From Synechococcales cyanobacterium C42_A2020_086 (lineage in GTDB: Bacteria; Cyanobacteriota; Cyanobacteriia; Elainellales; Elainellaceae), in the NCBI GenBank assembly GCA_015272325.1, contig JACYLU010000002.1, forward strand, positions 310,001-374,000: a stretch of DNA of 64,000 nucleotides, given 5' to 3'. Shown in pieces: positions 25,836 to 35,544 of the stretch (position 1 is the stretch's first letter; every line of letters starts with the position of its first letter). The translations under genes and the position numbers were made by a program. Under the pieces are notes generated by a model. It worked only from the letters and a program-made list of their open reading frames with translations, did no database searches and had not been told where the DNA came from.

Positions 25836-28586
25836 ATGAAAATTCTCAAAACTCAGACTCTTCGGGGTCCCAATTATTGGAGCATCCAGCATCAGAAGCT
25901 GATTGTGGTCCGGCTCGACCTAGAGGCACATGCCAATACCCGTTCAAACGAAATTTCGGGATTCTATGCGGGGTTAGTTGAGGCACTGCCTAGCCTAGAG
26001 GAGCATCGGAACACTTCAGATCAAGACAGTTTTTTGGAGCGCATTCGGTCGGGCATCCATCTGGCACAGGTGGTTGAGCATGTGGCGCTAGAGCTGCAAA
26101 CGCTAGCTGGAATGCCAGTGGGGTTTGGGCGCACTCGGGAAACCTCTACCCCTGGCATCTATCAGGTGGTGTTTCAGTATGTGGATGAGCAGGCAGGGCG
26201 CTATGCAGCGAGGGCAGCCGTGCGGCTGTGCCAGAGCATTATTGATACGGGATCGTATCCGGTGGAAGAGTTGCGGCAAGATCTGCGAGATCTGGAAAAC
26301 TTTGCTGCTCAATCGGCACTGGGTCCTAGTACCGAAAATATCGTTCGGGAAGCTGAGGCGCGGGGCATTCCCTGGATGGAGTTGGGGGCGCGCTCGCTGA
26401 TTCAGCTCGGGTATGGCGTGTATCAGAAGCGAATTCAAGCCACCCTCACTGGGCAGACGGGTATTTTGGGGGTAGAGCTAGCCTCCGATAAAGAGGCGAC
26501 TAAGCGACTTCTGCGCAATGCTGGCATTCCGGTTCCCCGGGGGACGGTGATCTACTACCTCGATGAGTTGGAACAGGCTATCGAGGATGTGGGCGGTTAC
26601 CCGATTGTGATCAAACCCTTGGACGGCAATCACGGCCGCGGCATTACGATCAACATCGGCACGTGGGAGCTGGCCGAGGAAGCTTACGATGCGGCTCGGG
26701 CGGTGTCGCGGGGCGTCATCGTAGAGCGTTACTATCGGGGACGGGATCACCGGGTTCTGGTGGTGAATGGCAAAGTGGTGGCTGTGGCGGAGCGGGTGCC
26801 TGCCCATGTAGTTGGCGATGGTCGATCCACTATCTCCGAGTTAATCGACGAAACCAATCGCGATCCCCGTCGGGGCGATGGCCATGAAAATATCCTGACG
26901 CGGATTGAGCTAGACCGCACCTCTTGGGAACTGCTAGAGCGACAAGGCTATGATCTCGATACCGTGTTGCCCAATGGTGAGATCTGTTATCTGAAAGCGA
27001 CTGCTAACCTGAGCACCGGCGGCACCGCCATCGATCGCACGGATGAAATCCACCCAGAAAATGTCTGGATTGCCCAGCGGGTTGCTAAAACGATTGGCTT
27101 AGATATTGCCGGTATTGATATCGTCACATCAGATATTTCCAAGCCGCTGCGCGATGTGGATGGGGTGATTGTGGAAGTTAACGCAGCTCCCGGCTTCCGG
27201 ATGCACTTCTGTCCCAGCGAGGGGATCCCGCGCAACGTGGCTGAACCTGTGCTGGATATGCTATTTCCGCCGGGTGCTCCCCACCGCATCCCCATCCTGG
27301 CTATTACCGGTACCAACGGCAAAACCACCACCACGCGGCTGCTGGCTCATATCTTCAAGCAAACCGGGCAGACGGTGGGCTACACCACCACAGATGGGAT
27401 CTATATCGGCGGCTATTTGGTCGAAAAGGGAGACACCACAGGACCCCAGAGCGCTCAAACCATTTTGCAGGATCCAACCGTTGAGGTGGCTGTGCTGGAA
27501 ACGGCGAGGGGCGGTATTCTGCGCTCAGGCTTGGGCTTTAGCCACTGCGATGTGGGGGTGGTGCTGAATGTGGCGGCCGATCATCTCGGCATTGGCGATA
27601 TTGACACGGTAGAAGACCTGGCCCACCTCAAGAGCGTGGTGGTGGAGACGGCCCAGCCCAATGGATACGCTGTGCTGAACGCCGATGATCCTCTGGTGTC
27701 GGCGATGGCAAGCCAGGTGAAAGCCCAAATTGCCTATTTCTCAATGGATCCCGAAAATCCAACGCTGCGCGCCCATACGCATCAGGGTGGTTTAGCTGCC
27801 GTCTATGAGAATGGCTATCTCTCGATTCTTAAGGGCGACTGGACGCTGCGCATCGAGCAAGCCGTGAATGTACCGCTAACGATGGGCGGTCGAGCGCCCT
27901 TCATGATTGCCAATGCTCTGGCTGCGAGTCTGGCGGCTTTTGCTCAAGGGGTACGCATCGAAGATATCCGCACGGCACTGCTGACGTTCCAAGCTTCGGT
28001 TGGGCAGACACCCGGACGGATGAATCTGTTTAATCTGGGCACCTATCATGCTATGGTCGACTATGCCCACAATCCCCACAGCTACGAGGCCATTGGGGGC
28101 TTTGTCCGTAACTGGACGACTGGTGAACGCATCGGAGTCGTAGGGGGGCCAGGCGATCGGCGCGATGAAGATTTTATTACCCTAGGGGAGCTGGCGGCTC
28201 GCTTCTTCGACCGCATCATCATCAAAGAAGATAACGATACCCGAGGGCGAACCCGAGGCGACGTTGCTAAGCTAATCGAGCGGGGGATTCAGTCTGCCCA
28301 ACGACGAGTGCCCTACGAAATCGTCCTCGATGAAACTCAGGCGGTGAATTTGGCGCTAGATACGGCTCCTCACGGCAGCTTGGTTGTGATCTTTCCAGAG
28401 AGCGTCAGTCGCGCTATCGGGCTAATCGAAGCTCGCAATCCTAAACCGGATCAGGGTCTGGTGGTTCAACCCGCCGCAACGAATGGCCCTAATCGACCAA
28501 CAGGGTCGGTGGGCGAAGCGCAGACTACGCAGACAACAGATGCCAACTCAGAGACCTTCGTTCAGTCTGGCCAATCTGGTGGCTGA
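25836..28586 (+). CDS. cphA: Cyanophycin synthetase
   Basis: 916 residues from ATG 25836, chosen because cyanobacterial CphA begins MKILKxQTLRGPNYWSI; an ATG 12 bases upstream also exists. CphA adds Asp and Arg stepwise to build multi-L-arginyl-poly-L-aspartate. An N-terminal domain (1-160) precedes an ATP-grasp domain (about 210-480, with VIKPLDGNHGRGI) and a Mur-ligase-like domain with P-loop G492-TNGKTTTTR and HNPHSYEAI. The last 35 residues, Gln/Thr/Ser-rich, are an unusually long tail. Together with cphB it forms the nitrogen-storage unit. Confidence 0.97.
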   Translation: MKILKTQTLRGPNYWSIQHQKLIVVRLDLEAHANTRSNEISGFYAGLVEALPSLEEHRNTSDQDSFLERIRSGIHLAQVVEHVALELQTLAGMPVGFGRTRETSTPGIYQVVFQYVDEQAGRYAARAAVRLCQSIIDTGSYPVEELRQDLRDLENFAAQSALGPSTENIVREAEARGIPWMELGARSLIQLGYGVYQKRIQATLTGQTGILGVELASDKEATKRLLRNAGIPVPRGTVIYYLDELEQAIEDVGGYPIVIKPLDGNHGRGITINIGTWELAEEAYDAARAVSRGVIVERYYRGRDHRVLVVNGKVVAVAERVPAHVVGDGRSTISELIDETNRDPRRGDGHENILTRIELDRTSWELLERQGYDLDTVLPNGEICYLKATANLSTGGTAIDRTDEIHPENVWIAQRVAKTIGLDIAGIDIVTSDISKPLRDVDGVIVEVNAAPGFRMHFCPSEGIPRNVAEPVLDMLFPPGAPHRIPILAITGTNGKTTTTRLLAHIFKQTGQTVGYTTTDGIYIGGYLVEKGDTTGPQSAQTILQDPTVEVAVLETARGGILRSGLGFSHCDVGVVLNVAADHLGIGDIDTVEDLAHLKSVVVETAQPNGYAVLNADDPLVSAMASQVKAQIAYFSMDPENPTLRAHTHQGGLAAVYENGYLSILKGDWTLRIEQAVNVPLTMGGRAPFMIANALAASLAAFAQGVRIEDIRTALLTFQASVGQTPGRMNLFNLGTYHAMVDYAHNPHSYEAIGGFVRNWTTGERIGVVGGPGDRRDEDFITLGELAARFFDRIIIKEDNDTRGRTRGDVAKLIERGIQSAQRRVPYEIVLDETQAVNLALDTAPHGSLVVIFPESVSRAIGLIEARNPKPDQGLVVQPAATNGPNRPTGSVGEAQTTQTTDANSETFVQSGQSGG

Positions 28587-28677
28587 TTTTGCCTTACCAG
28601 CCTGCTCAAAATAGGCTCAAAATGTGTTCCCTGGACCTGCGACAAAACGCTCCTGCCAGGGAACGGTGGCTTTGACC

Positions 28678-28854
28678 TCACTCTTGCCCCTCTTGACCGG
28701 GCGGGGTATCCTCGGTGGGTTTACTCATTTCCTCCTTGAAGCCCCGCAGTGTTTTACCCAGCGCACTCCCCAGTTCTGGTATTTTCTTGGGGCCAAAAAA
28801 GATCAGGGCGGCGAGCGCAATTAAACCAACTTCTGCCCAACCTAAGTGAAACAT
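28678..28854 (-). CDS. tatA: Twin-arginine translocase subunit TatA/E
   Basis: 58 residues: a short periplasmic end, one membrane helix (about 5-20), the FGPKKIPELGSALGK hinge and amphipathic helix, and a short charged tail. This is the TatA/E pattern, the pore-forming part of the system that exports folded proteins across thylakoid and plasma membranes. ATG 28854 is fixed by AGGAG 6 bases upstream. It is on the minus strand between cphA and pcyA, converging on cphA. The tail is shorter than in enterobacterial TatA, as is usual in cyanobacteria. Confidence 0.93.
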   Translation of the reverse strand: MFHLGWAEVGLIALAALIFFGPKKIPELGSALGKTLRGFKEEMSKPTEDTPPGQEGQE

Positions 28855-29059
28855 GCAGCTCTCCTGTCGCACAGTACTCTCCTAACTATAGGACGAGAGG
28901 CAAGCTATAGGAGCAAGTGCCGATTTCGAGCAGCGCTATTTAGAATGACAGCTACCTAACAGCTACCCAAAATAACCGCGAAAAAGTATTGGATGACTGA
29001 CCTCGGCGTCCACTACCCCCTGCTGCGGTATTCTTAACCTAAATCTAGCGTTAACCGTT

Positions 29060-29794
29060 ATGTCTTCTATCTCCTCGATTCGCGAGCAGCAGCATACCCT
29101 GATCCATCAGTTTGCCGATCGCATTGAAGCTTGCTGGCAGCGCTACCTTGACCTGTCTCCGTACCCACTTCCGGACGATTTGGGCTACGTGGAAGGTCGG
29201 CTAGAAGGCGAAAAGCTAATCATCGAAAATTGTTGCTATCAAACGCCTCAATTCCGCAAGCTGCACCTAGAGTTAGCCAAGGTTGGCAATAGCCTAGACA
29301 TCTTGCATTGTGTGATGTTTCCCCGTCCAGACTATGCTCTGCCGATGTTTGGTACTGATCTAGTAGGCGGTCGCGGGCAAATCAGCATGGCAATTGTGGA
29401 CCTCTCGCCAATCAGCCAAGCGGGGAGGTTGCCGTCTGCCTATCAAGCCGCCCTGCAGGCATTGCCGTCTCTAGATTTTGCTCAAGCCCGCACCCGTCCT
29501 GCTTGGGGCGACATTTTCTCGGAGTTTTGCCTGTTAGTTCGTCCGGGAACGGCTGAGGAAGAAGCTCAGTTTTTAGAGCAGGCGGCAGCATTTTTAGAGA
29601 TTCACTGCCAGCAGGCTATTGCTACGACTCCTACCCCTGAGCGCCGGGCAGAAATTTTAGCCGCACAGCAATACTACTGCACCCAGCAACAGCAAAACGA
29701 TAAAACGCGGCGGGTACTAGAAAAAGCCTTTGGTGCCGCCTGGGCAGATCGCTACATGACCACGGTCCTCTTTGATGTGCCGTCCGTCGCTTGA
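29060..29794 (+). CDS. pcyA: Phycocyanobilin:ferredoxin oxidoreductase
   Basis: A 244-residue ferredoxin-dependent bilin reductase that makes phycocyanobilin from biliverdin IX-alpha in two two-electron steps, for phycobilisomes and phytochromes. Residues E71, H83 and D100 (in HLELAKVG, LDILHCVMF and MFGTDLVGG) match the catalytic Glu76, His88 and Asp105 of the Synechocystis enzyme with a constant offset of five. Length agrees with the family (about 245). It is transcribed alone; tatA lies divergently upstream. Confidence 0.97.
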   Translation: MSSISSIREQQHTLIHQFADRIEACWQRYLDLSPYPLPDDLGYVEGRLEGEKLIIENCCYQTPQFRKLHLELAKVGNSLDILHCVMFPRPDYALPMFGTDLVGGRGQISMAIVDLSPISQAGRLPSAYQAALQALPSLDFAQARTRPAWGDIFSEFCLLVRPGTAEEEAQFLEQAAAFLEIHCQQAIATTPTPERRAEILAAQQYYCTQQQQNDKTRRVLEKAFGAAWADRYMTTVLFDVPSVA

Positions 29795-29865
29795 CGAGTG
29801 TCATGAGTGTAATGAATGGTCTGATTGCAAGTTCTGATGAACAGGTTCTGCCTAAGATATTTTGC

Positions 29866-30756
29866 CTAAGACAACCCCCTGACCAGCCAGAGTGCGCCAG
29901 CGGTCAGCAGCAAAAAACCAATGCCTACTGCCCCAGCCAGCGGTTTGCCTTCCCATCCTGTTAGCCAAGGGCTGACTCGATGGGTGTAGCGAACGGCTTG
30001 TAGTGTATCCAGGCTAGCCATTAGCCAAATCCAACCGGCATGCAGCCCCCAGGGTAAACCCAAGCTGCCCTGGTCCACCCAGCGAGCTAGGGTCAGCACT
30101 AGACCCATCAGCCACAGACCAGGTAATTGCGGCAGATTCGCTCGCCCTTCCCAGACTAGGTGCAGCAAGGCAAAGAGAGCACTGGTTAGCAGAGCAGACT
30201 GCCAGGACGCCAGGGAAAGTTCCAGCTGCGTTTGAATCAATCCGCGAAAGATCAGCTCTTCGGTGAAACCAACCCACAACCCCAGAAATAGCGTAGTTAA
30301 TACCGTCGGTAACACCGATGCCTGGAAGCGAGTGGCAACTGGTGGGGTCGCTGTAGACCCCTGGATAGGAGTACTGGCATTGCTCTGCTCGGTGGACAAT
30401 TCAACGACGACAGGATATTCATTCCATTGCAGCCAACCCAGTCTTTGCTGCATCAAAACCATGCTGCCCAATCCAAGGATTCCTCCTAGCAAGCCCCAAC
30501 CTAGCGATATACCCAAATCAGGCGCAAAGGCTAGACCGTAGCGCTGCAAAGAATCCTGCCTAAGACGGCAAAAGCCCCAGAAGACTAGGGGAGCTAGGGC
30601 ATAGAGCGAGGCCAACAATGGCAATTTCTGAGCCGGCGTCAGCGGCTGTGGAGGACTCCAACCCACCGTTCGGGATACCGCAATGGCTATGGGCAACCAT
30701 AAGCCAATCCATACCCCAAAGAAACAAACAATCGTCCAGTAAGCATCTGTATTCAA
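29866..30756 (-). CDS. CPBP-family intramembrane metalloprotease
   Basis: 296 residues with about eight membrane helices. The CPBP (Abi/CAAX-protease-like) motifs are E166-E167 with R171 in FTEELIFRG, H199 in ALLHLVWE and H239 in GLHAGW, so the full catalytic set is present. The start is a TTG at 30756. An in-frame TGA lies two codons upstream and the next Met is about 100 residues in, so a non-ATG start is forced unless the sequence has an error. Substrates are unknown. Confidence 0.85.
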   Translation of the reverse strand: MNTDAYWTIVCFFGVWIGLWLPIAIAVSRTVGWSPPQPLTPAQKLPLLASLYALAPLVFWGFCRLRQDSLQRYGLAFAPDLGISLGWGLLGGILGLGSMVLMQQRLGWLQWNEYPVVVELSTEQSNASTPIQGSTATPPVATRFQASVLPTVLTTLFLGLWVGFTEELIFRGLIQTQLELSLASWQSALLTSALFALLHLVWEGRANLPQLPGLWLMGLVLTLARWVDQGSLGLPWGLHAGWIWLMASLDTLQAVRYTHRVSPWLTGWEGKPLAGAVGIGFLLLTAGALWLVRGLS

Positions 30757-30954
30757 GATTCAGGAGTATTCAAGCGCAATTTAAAGTAACGAATTTGCTA
30801 CCTCAATGACCGGAAAACGCTATCCGAGAGTAACCCAGAGAAGATAGAATCCGCTTCTATGCTCCAATTCGTTCCAATTTGTGTTCTACCCATTTGCACC
30901 TAATTCGCGATGGAAGTGAATATCGCTACTCAGCGAGACATGCCTAGATGGAGC

Positions 30955-31344
30955 TTACTCGTCTTGCGTGTTGTCGTCTCGGTCTACCTGAATCAGATGG
31001 ATGTGCTTATAACCTAACTTAATTTCAAATTCGTCACCTGGTTTCAAGCCCATTTTCTCCGTGTAGGTTGAGCCAATAACAATTTGTCCGTTCTTATGTA
31101 CGCTAACTCGGTAGGTTGGTTCTCGGCCTCGTCCATCCTTTGAGCCTTCCGCGCTGAGGGTAGTGCCCTTTGCCTCTAGCAAGGCCTCAAAGAAGTCTGC
31201 TAAATTGACCCGCGTTTGATTATTTTTACCAACCGTATAATATCCGCACCGTCTCGCTTTCTCACGCCTCGGTAAGTGGGAGAGTTCTTTTACCTTTTGA
31301 AGGAGCGCTTTTCCTGTGAGAGGAACAGGTGCAGGTTCAGTCAT
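30955..31344 (-). CDS. Cyanobacterial AbrB-type transcription regulator (cyAbrB)
   Basis: 129 residues from ATG 31344. The N-terminal part (LTGKALLQKVKELSHLPRRE, then CGYYTV) is specific to cyanobacterial AbrB proteins. The AbrB-like DNA-binding fold is at the C-terminus (about residues 78-125, with GQIVIGSTYTEKMGLKPGD), opposite to the Bacillus arrangement. These proteins regulate nitrogen and carbon genes and are essential in some strains. It is divergent from sdhB across an 826-base spacer, which may carry long-range regulation of the gene. Confidence 0.93.
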   Translation of the reverse strand: MTEPAPVPLTGKALLQKVKELSHLPRREKARRCGYYTVGKNNQTRVNLADFFEALLEAKGTTLSAEGSKDGRGREPTYRVSVHKNGQIVIGSTYTEKMGLKPGDEFEIKLGYKHIHLIQVDRDDNTQDE

Positions 31345-32170
31345 TGCTCTCAAGTATATCCTTAAGCGGAAGTAACAACTCAGAAGGCTGCTTGCCTAGA
31401 TGTCTGCCTAGATAGAGACCAGTACAGATCGTAACTCAACCTTTTAAATCAGAATATAACTTTAAATGCCTCTATTTTGGTAGAGCCTTGGTCCATTTAA
31501 CTATGAATCTTGAGTTTAATCAATCGAGTTAATTATCATAGTAATCGTTACAGCAATCCTCAACTTCAAACTTATGCCCCCTAGAGGTTACTCTGAAGTG
31601 CTACCCGCTTTACAAGTTGTCTATTAATATTAAACTTTTTGATGTTTGAACTCGAACGAATAGATTCGTCTGAATAAATTGTTTCGTGAATTGATTCGGG
31701 GGATTGCTCCAATGGATTATTCTGCCGGATTAAACCCGAAGCTCATGGGTTTAAAGGGAAATCTGTTGTCTATACATGATTCTTGCTAGCTGTCAATAGG
31801 AAAAAGAGGCAAAGAGATAGTAATAGTTCTCTATGGAGTTGCTCTCTATGTGAGTTTAATTGAGTTGGATTGAACGATTGCTATTTTCCGCTGCAGCGAT
31901 TGAGATCAGCGCTTGTCTTAATTTATCTCAAATGATGGATTTGGACGCGAGCCATTCGAGCTGGAATGATCCAAATTAAAGGCGCTTGATTCATGGAGCC
32001 ATCAATCTCAATCTGAAGTGAATCCTAATGTGATCCTGTGCTCATCTTTAGGTGCAATGCTGTTGATTGACCTAGGATAGCAGGCGTCTTACAATTGCCG
32101 CTCACCTGCAAAATTTCCCATTAGACTGGAAAGTAGATGATCCAACTTCAGCCCGCACGGGTTGCCCTTT
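31345..32170. other. Long A+T-rich spacer with palindromes
   Basis: 826 bases, the largest gene-free stretch here. It includes the perfect palindrome ACGAAT-AG-ATTCGT (31656-31669) and a hairpin TTAAACCC-N9-GGGTTTAA (31730-31754). No protein frame looks real. The divergent flanking genes must both start in it. An unannotated small RNA is possible. Confidence 0.55.
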
Positions 32171-33190
32171 ATGCAGGTTCTATTTAAGGTTGTTCGGCAA
32201 AATTCTGATACTGCGCCTCGGATTCAGACCTATGAGCTAGAGGTCGATCCTGGCGTCACCATTCTAGACTGCCTCAACCAAATCAAATGGGAGCAAGATG
32301 GCACGTTGGCGTTTCGCAAGAACTGCCGCAATACTATCTGTGGCAGTTGCGGTATGCGCATTAATGGGCGTTCTGCTTTGGCGTGCAAAGAAAACGTTGG
32401 TAGCGAAGTGGCACGTCTTCAAGAAATTGCCGCCCACTCTCCCACCGCAGCTGACGCTGTTCCAACAATCACCATCGCCCCCATGGGCAATATGCCGGTG
32501 ATCAAAGACCTTGTGGTAGATATGAAGAGCTTCTGGGACCATCTGCAAGCGGTCGATCCCTTCGTGAGTACCGGAGCGCGCCAGGTCCCCGAGCGAGAAT
32601 TTCTACAAACCCCCGAAGAACGGGAGCGGCTCAATCAGGTTGGCAACTGTATTCTATGTGGTGCCTGCTACTCTGAGTGCAATGCTCGGGAAGTGAATCC
32701 CGAATTTGTGGGCCCCCATGCCTTGGCCAAAGCCTACCGCACCATTGCCGATTCCCGCGACAGCCAGACTGAGAAACGGTTAGAAGACTATAGCCAAGGC
32801 ACTCAAGGCGTTTGGGGCTGCACCCGCTGCTATTACTGCAATGTGGTTTGCCCGATGGATGTGGCACCGATGGATCAAATCGGCAAGATCAAGCAAGCCA
32901 TCCTCGATCGCCAAGAAACCCCTGTCACACGCCCTATTCGCCACCGGCGCGTGCTGATCGATCTCGTTAAACAGGGCGGCTGGATCGACGAGCGCCGATT
33001 TGGGCTGAAGGTAGTCGGTGATTCCTTCCGCGATTGGAAAGGGCTGCTGAGCCTAGGTCCCCTCGGGCTACGGATGCTGGCTCGCGGTAAGTTCCCCTGC
33101 AGATTTGAGCCATCGGAAGGCACAACCCAAATTCGGGCACTGATTGAATCGGTGCAGGCTGTAGAGGATCACTCCTCAGCCGATGCCTAG
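32171..33190 (+). CDS. sdhB: Succinate dehydrogenase/fumarate reductase iron-sulfur subunit
   Basis: 339 residues, long for SdhB, as in cyanobacterial forms. It passes electrons from succinate to plastoquinone at the thylakoid membrane. Plant-ferredoxin [2Fe-2S] ligands are C52, C57, C60 and C72. Two bacterial-ferredoxin clusters follow, CILCGACYSECN and CTRCYYCNVVCPMDVAP, which together give the ligands for [4Fe-4S] and [3Fe-4S]. The C-terminal 90 residues are an extension over the enterobacterial protein. Start ATG 32171; a TTG nine bases upstream is in frame. sdhA is not adjacent, as is normal in cyanobacteria. Confidence 0.93.
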   Translation: MQVLFKVVRQNSDTAPRIQTYELEVDPGVTILDCLNQIKWEQDGTLAFRKNCRNTICGSCGMRINGRSALACKENVGSEVARLQEIAAHSPTAADAVPTITIAPMGNMPVIKDLVVDMKSFWDHLQAVDPFVSTGARQVPEREFLQTPEERERLNQVGNCILCGACYSECNAREVNPEFVGPHALAKAYRTIADSRDSQTEKRLEDYSQGTQGVWGCTRCYYCNVVCPMDVAPMDQIGKIKQAILDRQETPVTRPIRHRRVLIDLVKQGGWIDERRFGLKVVGDSFRDWKGLLSLGPLGLRMLARGKFPCRFEPSEGTTQIRALIESVQAVEDHSSADA

Positions 33191-33302
33191 CTGACTGGAT
33201 AGCTGACTAGATAGGTTTGTTGCACAGCCACCGTTTCCGGGAACTCTACGAGGGAGTTTACGAAGCGTTGTCAACCCAACAGACTTACGTCCAGGATTGC
33301 GC

Positions 33303-34280
33303 ATGGGCAAAAAAACGATTGGCATGATTTCTTCCTACAAGGGGCTGGTGCAGGCGGATTGGATGTGGAACCAGACCCCTCAGCCCTTCGGAGTCTGGGG
33401 GGATATCCAAATGCAGGCTACTAACCCCGCCCCCGACTTTCTCTTGCTCTACAATTTTCACGAATTTCAACCGGCAGCGCCTCGGGGATGGTGGCCCCGC
33501 TGGCAACGGCAACCCCATTCAGGACCCCATTCAGGACCCCATTCAGAACAGGCTTTGCAAGCCCGGTTTCGGGGTGTGCCCAAAGCACGACGGATCGCGC
33601 TGGTCCGAGAACCACCCTTTGAGGAAAAGCTACAGCAGCGGGCAGCCGACTATCAGCAAGCCCAACTGCACTGTGGCTACGTGTCCGGACCCGATGATCT
33701 TGCTCCAGTGCCCAATTACATGCCTGCTATCTGGTATGTAGGCGAGTCATTTCAGCAGTTGCGAGATGGCGGAGTTCCGCAAAAGAGCCGGGCTTGTTCG
33801 TGGATTACCTCAGGAATACATCGCACTGCCAATCACCGCAAGCGTCTGAGCTTTCTTAAACTCCTGCAAGAGAATGCCTTTCCCTTTGATCTCTACGGTC
33901 GTGATTTGCCCGACTGGGCAATCGGCTACGGCATGATTGCCAACAAATCCCATGCTCTAGCGCCCTATTACTACAATCTGGCCATCGAGAACTACGCCGA
34001 CAATCAGTGGTACGTCAGCGAAAAGCTATGGGATGCCTTGTTGTCCTGGTGTCTACCAATTTACTACGGCGGTTCCGCAGCGGATCACCTGCTGCCCCCC
34101 GGAAGTTTTCTGCGTCTGCCTAGCCTAGATCAGCAGGGACTAGCTTACCTACGGGAGATTACAGCCACCCCGGATGCTTGGTATGCCGCTAAAGATGCAA
34201 TTGCAGAGGCACGACAAGTGATCTTGCATAAGCTGAACCTGGTGAATTGGCTAGCAGACTATGTGGCTCAGTTGGACTAG
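33303..34280 (+). CDS. Glycosyltransferase family 10-type (fucosyltransferase-like) protein
   Basis: 325 residues. The C-terminal half has the GT10 donor-binding signature: ending IENY, then WYVSEKLWDALLSWCLPIYYGG, very close to the alpha-1,3-fucosyltransferase pattern. A GDP-sugar donor is likely; fucose is not certain. Residues about 71-82 contain HSGPHSGPHSE, the product of an in-frame 12-base triplication at 33513-33548. ATG 33303 is used; an in-frame TTG is six bases upstream. It heads a group of three glycosyltransferases. Confidence 0.85.
   Translation: MGKKTIGMISSYKGLVQADWMWNQTPQPFGVWGDIQMQATNPAPDFLLLYNFHEFQPAAPRGWWPRWQRQPHSGPHSGPHSEQALQARFRGVPKARRIALVREPPFEEKLQQRAADYQQAQLHCGYVSGPDDLAPVPNYMPAIWYVGESFQQLRDGGVPQKSRACSWITSGIHRTANHRKRLSFLKLLQENAFPFDLYGRDLPDWAIGYGMIANKSHALAPYYYNLAIENYADNQWYVSEKLWDALLSWCLPIYYGGSAADHLLPPGSFLRLPSLDQQGLAYLREITATPDAWYAAKDAIAEARQVILHKLNLVNWLADYVAQLD
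33513..33548 (+). repeat. In-frame 12-base triplication inside the GT10 gene
   Basis: CCCCATTCAGGA at 33513-33524 and 33525-33536, then CCCCATTCAGAA at 33537-33548. It encodes a small His-Ser-Gly-Pro repeat. Confidence 0.92.
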
Positions 34281-34499
34281 GACGCTTGTGTTGAATAGTG
34301 GTCCTGTCTACCGCTCTGTTGACCTTTCTGTGCTGTTGATTTGGTTGATCTAGTTATCTAGTCATCTAGTCATCTGTGTGTGTCTGTGGTGCGGATGGGT
34401 GCTGAGCAGACTCGCTGAGTGGCAGCCCTGCTCATGTTTCTGGTCCTTACGTTAATTCACGTTCCTTCCACCCCTTGCGTGTAGCGCTGAACTACTCCT

Positions 34500-35510
34500 A
34501 TGCTTGACGGAATTTATACCCTAGCCAATGATGGCGTTTACGATCAGCTTGTCGCCTTGCTGAACAGCATTGAAGTCAACGCGGGTAGAGATTACCCCGT
34601 TTGTGTAATTGCCTATAATGATCGCCTGGATCGGGTGCGGCAAGAAATTGCCCAGCGTCAGAACGTCACGCTACTAGAGGATCCGGCAATTTTTGCTCGC
34701 TGGGAAGCATTTTCGCAGCAGGTCTGGCAAACTCACCCTACAGCGCTGCAACACTGGCAGGAGAAAGGCATCACTGGGGTGTATCGGCTGAGCTGCAATC
34801 ATCGCTATGCGGCATTTGATCCGGAGGCGCCCTTCGATCGGTTTATCTATCTGGATGCTGATACGCTGGTCCTCGGTTCGCTAGACCTGATCTTCAATAG
34901 CCTCGATCACCACGATTTTGTGGTCTACGATTTTCAGCATCGCGACCCCAGCCATATTTTTAACCTTCAGTCGGCTCAACTCCCTAAGCTGTTTCCTGAA
35001 GAACGGGTGCGAACCGAGATCTTCTGCTCGGGCTGCTACGCCTCGAAGCGAGGACTATTTCCTCCTGAGCAGCGGCAGTGGTTGGTGTCGCAGTTGGCTA
35101 ATGGAGAAGCAGAGGTGCTTTATCTGGGGGCACCCAATCAATCGGTGCTCAACTACATGACAATGCGGACGGAAATAGGAGTGTACAATCTGGCGCTGCA
35201 TTTGCCGGAAGATCAGCGGACGGGCAACTCTGTGACCTCGCCCCACTTCGAGTCTCACGAGCATCGGCTCTACGACCACGGTAAGCCGCTCACCTACCTG
35301 CACTACATTGGCCTGTCTAGCGATTTATTCCGCCGCCTATGTGCAGGTGAAAATGTTGATTTTCCCTATCGCGATCTGTTTCTCCATTACCGCTACCTAC
35401 ATGAACCCGAGAAGCGCCCCCTGCTAAAGGGCAAGTCGCTGCCCTACGATGCACTGCCCAGCTTTCAGCAGCGAGTATGGCGCAAGTTGGGCTTGATTCA
35501 TTCCACCTGA
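34500..35510 (+). CDS. GT-A fold glycosyltransferase, Npun_R2821/R2822-like
   Basis: 336 residues. The start GIYTLANDGVYDQLVALLNS and the metal-binding D119-A-D121 in FIYLDADTLVL indicate a GT8-like GT-A enzyme with a nucleotide-sugar donor. It matches the cyanobacterial group I know as Npun_R2821/Npun_R2822, of unknown product. The C-terminus reads YLHYIGL...LFLHYRYLHEP, shared with the next gene. It lies 219 bases after the GT10 gene and 34 bases before its relative. Confidence 0.83.
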   Translation: MLDGIYTLANDGVYDQLVALLNSIEVNAGRDYPVCVIAYNDRLDRVRQEIAQRQNVTLLEDPAIFARWEAFSQQVWQTHPTALQHWQEKGITGVYRLSCNHRYAAFDPEAPFDRFIYLDADTLVLGSLDLIFNSLDHHDFVVYDFQHRDPSHIFNLQSAQLPKLFPEERVRTEIFCSGCYASKRGLFPPEQRQWLVSQLANGEAEVLYLGAPNQSVLNYMTMRTEIGVYNLALHLPEDQRTGNSVTSPHFESHEHRLYDHGKPLTYLHYIGLSSDLFRRLCAGENVDFPYRDLFLHYRYLHEPEKRPLLKGKSLPYDALPSFQQRVWRKLGLIHST

Positions 35511-35544
35511 GGTTTAAAAGGTTAAAACTGAGGCGAAACAACCT

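Noticed and set aside
28624-28824. Plus-strand frame across the tatA gene
   Set aside because: It is antisense to tatA, whose protein matches its family from end to end.
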